From assembly GCF_000194155.1 (NCBI RefSeq), contig NZ_GL877879.1, positions 758,141-819,363 of the forward strand: DNA of 61,223 bases, given 5' to 3'. Shown here in pieces: positions 53,990-61,223 of the stretch. A program made the position numbers and the translations under genes. The notes beneath the pieces are model-generated. The model was not told the origin of the DNA. It worked only from the letters and a program-made list of their open reading frames with translations, and did no database searches. This DNA comes from Saccharopolyspora spinosa NRRL 18395. Its GTDB lineage: Bacteria > Actinomycetota > Actinomycetes > Mycobacteriales > Pseudonocardiaceae. Position 1 is the stretch's first letter; every line of letters starts with the position of its first letter.

Positions 53990-56900
53990 ACAGCAGCAAG
54001 GCAATCCCGCTCGGGACGTCCTTGCATTCGGGGTGGGGTCGCTCGTCCAACGCGGTGAGCGACAGGATTGCCTTCACCGGGTCACCGTCGGCTGCGGCGC
54101 GGAGTTCGGTTGCGAGTTCGCCACTGGTCGCCGCCGGTGGCACGTCGAGGCGCAGGGTGCTGATCCCTCGCGTGTTCAACGCATCCGTCAGCCGTTCGAC
54201 CAGCGCTTCCTCGATGCCGCCCGGGGGAACGACCAGGAGCCAGGTTTCCCGCGTTCTCCGGACCGGCTGCGGGGCCACCCGTACCCAGTCGACTCGGTAC
54301 CGCCAACCGTCTGCCAAGACCCTTTCTCGTTCCTGACGGTGCCAGACGGACAGGGCTGGAAGTGTTGCGCTCAGCGGTGCGTCGGCGTCGAGATCGAGGG
54401 CATCGGACACGCTTTTCAGGTCTTGGCGCGCCACGGCTTGCCAGAACCAGCCCGCCGCCGGGTCCGAGACCGCACGAGCCTCGTCGGAGGCAGCTCCCTT
54501 GTCCAGCCAGTACCGCTGGCGCTGGAACGGGTAGGTCGGCAGGTCCAGCCGTCGGCCCGCGCCCCCGAACGCCACGGCCCAGTCCACGGTGGCGCCGCGC
54601 ACGTACGCCTCGGCCAGCGAATGCAACAACCTCCGGAGGCCGCCCGAGTCACGTCGCAAGGTACCTACCGCGGCCACGGCGGTCTCCGACTCCGCACCGG
54701 TTTCCTCGACCGCCGTGGTCAGCACCGGATGCGCACTCATTTCGATGAACAGGCCGAATCCCCGCTCGACCAGGCCCTGCACGGCGTGTTCGAACCGGAC
54801 CGGCTGCCGGAGGTTCCGATACCAATACTCGCCGTCCAGCCTGGCCGGATCCACCCAGTCGCCGATCACCGTCGACCACCACGGCACCTGGCCGTCCCGG
54901 TGTCGCACCCCGGCGGCGGCCGCCAGCACCGGGCTCCGAACCACCTCCACGTGCGCTGAATGCGAGGCGTAGTCGACGGGGATACGGCGTGCACGCATGT
55001 CCTTTTCAGCGCACTCTGCCAGCAGTTCGTCCACCGCTTCCAGATCGCCGGACACCACGACCGATCGCGGGCCGTTGATCGCCGCAACTTCCAGACGGCC
55101 GCCCGATCCCGCGAACAATGCCGCGACCTCATCCGCAGGGCAGGCCAGCGACGCCATGCCACCCCGCCCCGAAAGTCCCTTCAACGCTCTGCTGCGCAAT
55201 GCGACAAGCCTGGCCGCATCCTCCAGCGGCAGCACCCCGGCTGCGCAGGCCGCGGCGATTTCGCCTTGACTGTGGCCGACGACGGCCGCCGGCCTCACCC
55301 CGTAGGAACGCCACACCTCGGCGAGCGACACCATCACCGCGAAGGACGCGGGCTGGAGCACGTCCACCCGGTCCAGCGGTGGGGAGTTCTCCGCTCCGCG
55401 CAGCACGTCGACCAACGACCAGTCCACGTACCTCCGCAGCGCGGTGGCGCACTCGTCCATGTGGCGCGCGAACGTCGGCGAAGCGTCCAGCAGGTCGACT
55501 GCCATACCGGCCCACTGCCAGCCCTGACCGGGGAAGACGAAGACGACCTCGCCGTCCAGGACGCTCCCCTCAACGACATCGACCGCTGGTTCACCGCTGG
55601 CAACAACGCCAAGCCCGGAGCGCAACGTAGCGCTGTCCCGACCAAGCACCACCGCTCGGTGCTCCCAAGCCGTGCGCGTGGCGGCCAGTGAGAAACCGAC
55701 ATCGACGGGGTCGGGATCGGTCTGCTCGCACAGCTCGCGCAGCCGTTCGGCCTGGGCCCGCAGCGCCGTCGACGACCGCCCGGACAACGCCCAGGGCACG
55801 ATCCCAGGTGCTGGGGACTGCGCTGCTTCCTCGTTCTCGGTCACGGCGAGCGGGTCGTGTTCGAGGATGACGTGTGCGTTGGTACCGCTTACCCCGAACG
55901 ACGACACTCCAGCGCGGCGCGTACCCGTCCCTGGCCAGCGGATGTTCTCGGTCAGGAGTCGGACCGCACCAGCCGACCAGTCCACGTGCGAATTCGGCTC
56001 GTCCACGTGCAACGTGCGCGGCAGCTCCCCGTGCCGCATCGCCATGACCATCTTGATCACACCAGCGACGCCCGCAGCCGCCTGCGTATGACCGATGTTG
56101 GACTTGACCGACCCCAACCACAGCGGCCGGTCCCGGTCCCGATCCTGTCCATAGGCGGCTATCAGAGCCTGCGCCTCGATCGGATCACCAAGCCGCGTAC
56201 CCGTTCCATGCGCCTCCACAGCGTCCACATCGGACGCCGACAGCCCCGCACTCGTGAGCACCTGCTGAATGACCCGCTCCTGGGCCAGCCCGTTCGGGGC
56301 CGTCAATCCGTTCGACGCACCGTCCTGATTCACCGCGCTACCACGAACAACCGCCAGTACCCGATGCCCGTTCCGCCTGGCGTCTGACAGCCGCTCCAGC
56401 AACACCAAACCGGCACCCTCACCCCAACCGGTTCCATCCGCAGCCGCCGCGAACGACTTACACCGCCCATCCGGTGCGAGACCACGCTGACGGGAGAACT
56501 CCACGAACCTCTCCGGCGTCGACATCACCGTCACTCCACCGGCCAGCGCCAGATCACACTCGCCCTGCCGCAACGACTGACACGCCAAATGCAGCGCCAC
56601 CAACGACGACGAGCACGCCGTGTCTACCGTCACCGCTGGGCCCTCGAACCCGAACGCATACGCAACCCGACCAGAGGCGACGCTTCCCGCATTGCCGGTT
56701 CCGAGATAGCCTTCGACACCTTCTCCTGCCCGGTGGGCGCCGGTGTCATAGCCCTCGTACATCAATCCCGCGAACACCCCGGTGCGGCTCCCCCGCAAGG
56801 ACCTCGGGTCCATCCCAGCGGATTCGACGGTCTCCCAGGAGATTTCCAGCAGCAGCCGCTGCTGCGGGTCCATCGCGAGCGCCTCACGGGGGCTGATGTC

Positions 56901-57230
56901 GAAGAATCCCGCGTCGAACTCGCCGGCGTCGTGGAGGAAGCCGCCGTGCCGGGTGTAGCAGGTTCCGGGCTGATCCGGGTCGGGATCGTAGAGCTCGTCG
57001 AGGTGCCAACCACGATCAGCGGGGAATTCACCGATGGCGTCGCCACCGGAGGCGACCAGTTTCCACAGCCCTTCCGGGTCCTGCACCCCACCCGGGTACC
57101 GGCAGCCCATCGCCACGATCGCGATGGGTTCCCGCTCTCCCGACTCCGCCTCGTGCAGCCGCTCGCGCGCCTGGTGCAGATCCACGAGCGCACGCCGCAA
57201 GTACTCCCGGAGCTTCTCTTCATTCGACAT
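53990..57230 (-). CDS. PKS gene B, 5' segment: docking, KS, methylmalonyl AT, KR front (module B1)
   Basis: The ATG at 57230 ([13 protein letters not shown]) has GGAGGG nine bases upstream. The frame stays open to 57275, but that extension overlaps the end of gene A. Residues 1-33 form a docking coil. The KS (about 34-460) has Cys206 in DTACSSS, HGTGT and GTNAH. The AT has GHSQGE (near 55275) and DYASH, the methylmalonyl-CoA signature. After the AT comes [14 protein letters not shown] and then the structural half of a KR, with no DH. The frame stops at TGA 53990-53988 in the middle of this half, where siblings continue with about ten more residues before PLW-TRG. Gene B spans 47747-57230, two modules. 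Confidence 0.91.
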
Positions 57231-57274
57231 GTGGCGTTTCCCTCCAGGAAGTTGCGAAGGCTCCGGCTGAGGCA

Positions 57275-60200
57275 TCAGGGAAGTTCGAGATCGTTGTCGA
57301 GGAGTTGGAAAAGCTCGTCGTCCGTGGCCGATCTGAGCCGGTCCGGCACGGAGCCGCCGCCGGTTCCGCCGGACACGTCCGCCAGGCTCTGCAAGATCGC
57401 CTGTAGCCGGGTGGTGATCTGCGCCCGCGTGGCCTCATCCCTGGCCAGCGTGGGCAGGTTCGCCGCCCACCTGTCGAGTTCCTCGAATGTCCCGGCCAGG
57501 CGGTCTGCGGACAGCGCGGTGACGAGGTGCGCGGCGAGCGCATCCGGCGTCGGGTAGTTGAACACCAGGGTGGCGGGCAGTCGCAGCCCCGTCGCCCCGT
57601 TGATCCGGTTGCGCAACTCGACCACGGTCAACGAGTCGAAGCCCAGCACCTTGAACGTGCCGTCCGCGGTGATCTCCTGAGAACCGGCGAATCCGAGCAC
57701 TGCCGCCACATGCATGCGGACGAGGTCCAGCAGAATCCGATGTTGTTCTGCATCCGGCAAGCGTCCCAACCGTTTCCGGAGGCTCTCGGCATCATCCGCA
57801 GTCGCCGCTTTGTTGACGCGATGCGGCCCGACCAAACCTTGCAGGACGGAGAACTTGATCGCGTTCCCGTCGGACAAGCGGCTGAATCGAACCGGCGCCA
57901 CCACGGTATGCGCGCCGCCGCACGCGGCGTCGAACTGGGACAACCCCTCCTCGGTCGAGATCGGCAGCAACCCAGATCGCGCCAATCGATCCTGCTCGGC
58001 TTCGCGCAAGGTGCTGGCCATGCCATGTTCCGCCCAGGGCCCCCAGGCCAATGATCTCGTCGGTAGGCCGCGCGACTGCCTTTGCTGCGCCAATGCGTCG
58101 AGGAAGGAGTTGGCCGCCGCGTAGTTACCCTGCCCACCGCTGCCGAGCACACCCGACACCGACGAGAACAACACGAGGGCCACGTCCGGGTCGATCAGCT
58201 CGAGCAGATTCCGCGCGCCATCGACCTTCGGGCGCAGAACCTGGTCCAGCCGCTCCACGGTGAGCGATTCGGACACTCCGTCGTCGAGAACACCAGCCGC
58301 GTGCACCACGGCGGTCAACGGATGCTCGTCCGGGATGCTGGCAAGCACCTTCGCCAAGGTCTCACGATCGGCGACATCGCAAGCCTGCAAGGAAACCTCG
58401 GCACCGTAGGCCGTCAGTTGCGCCACGAGCTCAGCAGCGCCACTGGCTGCGGGACCGCGCCTGCTGACGAGGACCAGGTTTCGCACCCCGCGCTCGATCA
58501 CGAGGTGCCGGGCGACCTCTGCGCCAAGTGCTCCCGTTCCGCCGGTAACCAGAACCGTGCCTGCGGCGTCCCACACCGGAGGCATGGTGAGCACCAGCTT
58601 TCCCACATGCCGCGCTTGGCTCAGGTGCCGTAGCGCCTCGGGCGCCTGCCGAACGTCCCAAGCCGTGACAGGCAGGGGCTCCAGCACGCGTCCCTCGAAC
58701 AACTCCACCAGCTCGTGAAGCATCTCGCCGATTCGCTGCGGGCCTGCCTCTACGGTATCGAAAGCCTGGTAAGACACGCCCGGATGCGCATCGGCGACCT
58801 CGACGGGGTCACGAACATCCGTCTTCCCCAACTCCAGGAAACGGCCACCGCGCGGCAGCATTCGCAGAGACGCATCGGCGAACTCCCCGGCGAGGGAGTT
58901 GAGCACGACGTCGACGCCGCGTCCGCCGGTTGCCCCGAGGAACTGCTGCTCGAAATCGCACGTCCGCGACGAAGCGAGGTGTTCTCGGCTCAGCTCCACG
59001 GCTTGCCACTTGTCCTCGCTAGCGGTGGCGTACACCTCTGCACCGAGGTGCCTGGCGAGTTGGATCGCGGCCATCCCCACCCCACCGGCGGCCGAATGAA
59101 CCAGCAACGACTCCCCTGGTCTCAACCCGGCGAGATCAACCAGCGCGTAGTAGGCGGTGAGAAAGACGATCGGCACCGATGCGGCCCGCGCGAAGCTCCA
59201 ACCAGCGGGAATCCTCGTCACCATGCGATGGTCGGCGACCGCGAGCGGCCCGAACGCCTTCGGGATCATTCCCATCACGCGGTCGCCGGGTGCCAGGCCG
59301 GTGACGCCGGGGCCGGTCTCCACCACGACCCCGGCGCCCTCACTGCCCAGCGATGCCACACCGGGATACATACCGAGCGCGATGAGCGCATCCCGGAAGT
59401 TCACCCCGGCCGCGCGCATCGCAATCCTGACCTCACCGTCACCCAGCGGTGCCGTGGCCGTCGGTTCGTCCACCAATGCCAACCCATCCAGGCTTCCCGG
59501 GCGCGTGGCCTCCAATCGCCACCCGGTGCCGTCCGGCACGGGCAGGACGTCATCGCTGCCCAGTCCAGCCAGTCTGGGCGCATGAGCGCCGCCACGTCGC
59601 AACGCGAGCTGAGGTTCGCCGCAGGCCAGCACCCCCGGCAGCGCGGGGAGGAGTTGCGCGGGCTCAGGCACATCGACGAGGACGAAGCGATCAGGGTGTT
59701 CGGTCTGCGTCGACCGCAGCAGTCCCCAGAGCGCGGCCTGCGCCAGATCGGTCACGGGTTCGCCCGGCTCCACGGCCACTGCTCCCTGTGTCACCAGGAG
59801 CAATCGGGATTCGTTGAGTCGCTGATCGGAAAGCCAGCCTTGTACCAGGTCGAGTGCATGCCGAGTCGTCTCCCGGACATCCGCTGTTCGTCCACCGCCG
59901 GGGGGCGTGGGTGCGATGACGACGCCGGGTGGTTCGGCACCGGCATCCAACGCAGCCGTCAACGACCGGAGGTCCGGATACACCTGTATGTCAGCGGACA
60001 CTTCTGAGGTGCCGAGAAGCACGCAGGACGGTGGCTGAGCGGATGTCGGCAGTTGAACCGTTGGCCAGCTCAACCGGTACAACCGAGCTTGATGGGCCTG
60101 TCGGCGCGCACCGGTCCGCCGGGCCGCAGCCGACCGCAATACGAGTCGGTCCACCGAGATCACCGGTCGACCGGTGCCATCACAAACCAGCAGGGACTTG

Positions 60201-61223
60201 GCATCGTCACCAGCCGGGACCACGCGGACCCGCAAAGCCGGCGCGGCCTTGGCGTGCAGGGACACACCTTCCCACTGGAACGGCAAGCGTGCGTCATCCA
60301 TGTCTCGGACAGCCGTTGCGTGCAGAGCCGCGTCCAGCAGTGCCGGATGCACCCCGAAACCAGAATCTTCCGTTCCCGGCAGCGCGGCTTCGGCGTACAC
60401 CTCGTCCCCTTGCCGCCAGGCCGCCTTGAGCCCTTGGAAGATCGGGCCGTACTCCAGCCCAAGCTCTGCGAGGTCCCGATAGAATTCGTCGAGGTCGACC
60501 GGCAGCGCGCCAGGAGCCGGCCAGTCGGCCAGGTCTCCAGCCGCCTCGCCGCGGCCTGGCGCCAACCGGCCCGTGGCGTGCCGCGTCCAGTCATGCTCCG
60601 CCGCCCCTTCGGGGCGTGAATACAGCGCCATCGGCCTGCGTCCGGAATTCTCGGGCGCGCCCACTCGCAGCTGAACCTGGATCGCCCCGCGCTCCGGCAG
60701 GACCAGCGGTGCTTCCAGGGTGAGCTCTTCCACCCGTTCACAACCAAGACGTTCCCCCGCGTGCAAGGCGATCTCCAGCAACGCGGTGCCCGCAACGATC
60801 ACTTCACCCAGCACCCGGTGTTCGGCCAGCCACGGATGCGTCCGCACCGAAATCCTGCCGGTCAGCAACACCTCGTCACCACCCGCGACCGGCACCACAG
60901 CACCCAACAGCGGATGCTCCGCCCCGGCCAGACCGGCACCTGTCACATCACCGGAATCCGATGGCACCAGCCAGTACCGCTGTCGTTGGAAGGCGTAGGT
61001 GGGCAGCTCGATTTGCTTCGCCCTTGTACCGGCGAAGAACGACCGCCAGTCCACCGCACCACCACGTACGTGGACGTGTGCCAGGGCCGTCATCACCTTC
61101 TGCGCCTCGTCCTGGTTCCTGCGCATCGCCGGGACCGCGCTCAGCCGCCCGGCGTGATCGGATGCGGCGACACATTCCTGGATCAGCGCCGACAACGCCC
61201 CGTCCGGACCGAGCTCGACAACA
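57275..61223 (-). CDS. PKS gene A, 3' part: AT tail-DH-ER-KR-ACP and docking tail (5' end outside window)
   Basis: The frame runs off the right edge, so the start and the KS are not seen. The AT tail ([18 protein letters not shown], then [13 protein letters not shown]) resembles the malonyl-type ATs of this cluster, not the methylmalonyl ones. The DH has its His ([19 protein letters not shown]) but Ala where the HxxxGxxxxP motif needs Pro; its Asp (HPALLDAAL) is present. A complete ER follows at about 59510-58600, with NADPH motif [15 protein letters not shown]. Next are a B-type KR (58565-58020; [22 protein letters not shown]) and an ACP (GFDSL near 57635). The docking tail ends [16 protein letters not shown] full reducing loop should leave a saturated methylene. 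Gene B starts 44 bases downstream. Confidence 0.92.
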   Translation of the reverse strand, partial: VVELGPDGALSALIQECVAASDHAGRLSAVPAMRRNQDEAQKVMTALAHVHVRGGAVDWRSFFAGTRAKQIELPTYAFQRQRYWLVPSDSGDVTGAGLAGAEHPLLGAVVPVAGGDEVLLTGRISVRTHPWLAEHRVLGEVIVAGTALLEIALHAGERLGCERVEELTLEAPLVLPERGAIQVQLRVGAPENSGRRPMALYSRPEGAAEHDWTRHATGRLAPGRGEAAGDLADWPAPGALPVDLDEFYRDLAELGLEYGPIFQGLKAAWRQGDEVYAEAALPGTEDSGFGVHPALLDAALHATAVRDMDDARLPFQWEGVSLHAKAAPALRVRVVPAGDDAKSLLVCDGTGRPVISVDRLVLRSAAARRTGARRQAHQARLYRLSWPTVQLPTSAQPPSCVLLGTSEVSADIQVYPDLRSLTAALDAGAEPPGVVIAPTPPGGGRTADVRETTRHALDLVQGWLSDQRLNESRLLLVTQGAVAVEPGEPVTDLAQAALWGLLRSTQTEHPDRFVLVDVPEPAQLLPALPGVLACGEPQLALRRGGAHAPRLAGLGSDDVLPVPDGTGWRLEATRPGSLDGLALVDEPTATAPLGDGEVRIAMRAAGVNFRDALIALGMYPGVASLGSEGAGVVVETGPGVTGLAPGDRVMGMIPKAFGPLAVADHRMVTRIPAGWSFARAASVPIVFLTAYYALVDLAGLRPGESLLVHSAAGGVGMAAIQLARHLGAEVYATASEDKWQAVELSREHLASSRTCDFEQQFLGATGGRGVDVVLNSLAGEFADASLRMLPRGGRFLELGKTDVRDPVEVADAHPGVSYQAFDTVEAGPQRIGEMLHELVELFEGRVLEPLPVTAWDVRQAPEALRHLSQARHVGKLVLTMPPVWDAAGTVLVTGGTGALGAEVARHLVIERGVRNLVLVSRRGPAASGAAELVAQLTAYGAEVSLQACDVADRETLAKVLASIPDEHPLTAVVHAAGVLDDGVSESLTVERLDQVLRPKVDGARNLLELIDPDVALVLFSSVSGVLGSGGQGNYAAANSFLDALAQQRQSRGLPTRSLAWGPWAEHGMASTLREAEQDRLARSGLLPISTEEGLSQFDAACGGAHTVVAPVRFSRLSDGNAIKFSVLQGLVGPHRVNKAATADDAESLRKRLGRLPDAEQHRILLDLVRMHVAAVLGFAGSQEITADGTFKVLGFDSLTVVELRNRINGATGLRLPATLVFNYPTPDALAAHLVTALSADRLAGTFEELDRWAANLPTLARDEATRAQITTRLQAILQSLADVSGGTGGGSVPDRLRSATDDELFQLLDNDLELP

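Overview
This is a high-GC actinomycete chromosome segment. The GC content, module architecture and relic transposase types suggest Pseudonocardiaceae, perhaps Saccharopolyspora-like; the genus is an inference. It carries one side of a large type I modular polyketide synthase (PKS) cluster next to a carbohydrate-use locus and a strip of decayed mobile DNA.

Bases 1-3700 are a graveyard. There are relics of an IS630-type transposase (403-927), an IS982-type transposase (about 1779-1984, minus), a GMC-type flavin oxidoreductase (about 2041-2640) and an integrase-core transposase (about 3280-3510). Among them is a small secreted-protein gene (2682-2925, minus) with a strong hairpin terminator and a one-base frameshift.

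Bases 3710-12157 form a coherent sugar or polysaccharide locus. A minus-strand operon encodes a LacI-family repressor, an FAD-dependent oxidoreductase, a lipoprotein sugar-binding protein, two CUT1-type permeases and an HSL-type esterase. A divergent Tat-exported toroid protein (lyase-like) faces it. The 138-bp divergent region has a promoter and two LacI-style palindromes. No transport ATPase is present, so a shared one elsewhere is likely. Bases 12404-12876 hold another decayed transposase, apparently broken by a group II intron scrap. A RecD2-type helicase gene (12909-15164) and a DUF4232-type lipoprotein gene (15365-15961, minus) follow.

Bases 16324-61223, all minus strand, are the PKS: four consecutive genes, here called A to D in transcription order, read from right to left. 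They hold nine modules, the first only partly in the window. Gene A (5' end outside) has AT(tail)-DH-ER-KR-ACP. Gene B has KS-AT(methylmalonyl)-KR-ACP and KS-AT(malonyl)-KR-ACP. Gene C has KS-AT-DH-KR-ACP and two KS-AT-KR-ACP modules, all malonyl. Gene D has KS-AT(methylmalonyl)-DH-KR-ACP, two KS-AT(malonyl)-DH-KR-ACP modules and a terminal thioesterase. The junctions carry matching docking helices. If colinear and intact, the carboxyl end of the product would be a 6-methyl-2,4,6-trienoate followed by hydroxyls at C9 and C11, an alkene at C12-C13, hydroxyls at C15 and C17, a methyl at C16 and a saturated C18-C19 segment. No tailoring, starter-unit or regulatory genes lie on the thioesterase side, so they should lie to the right of the window.

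The PKS frames are interrupted seven times, and three further in-frame losses remove conserved ketosynthase (KS) segments. Two of those losses take the catalytic Cys region or a catalytic His. Comparison with sibling modules shows that nearly all lesions are deletions. Seven of the ten lie in KS coding sequence. They may be assembly or consensus errors in repetitive DNA, or real decay; this cannot be settled from the sequence alone.
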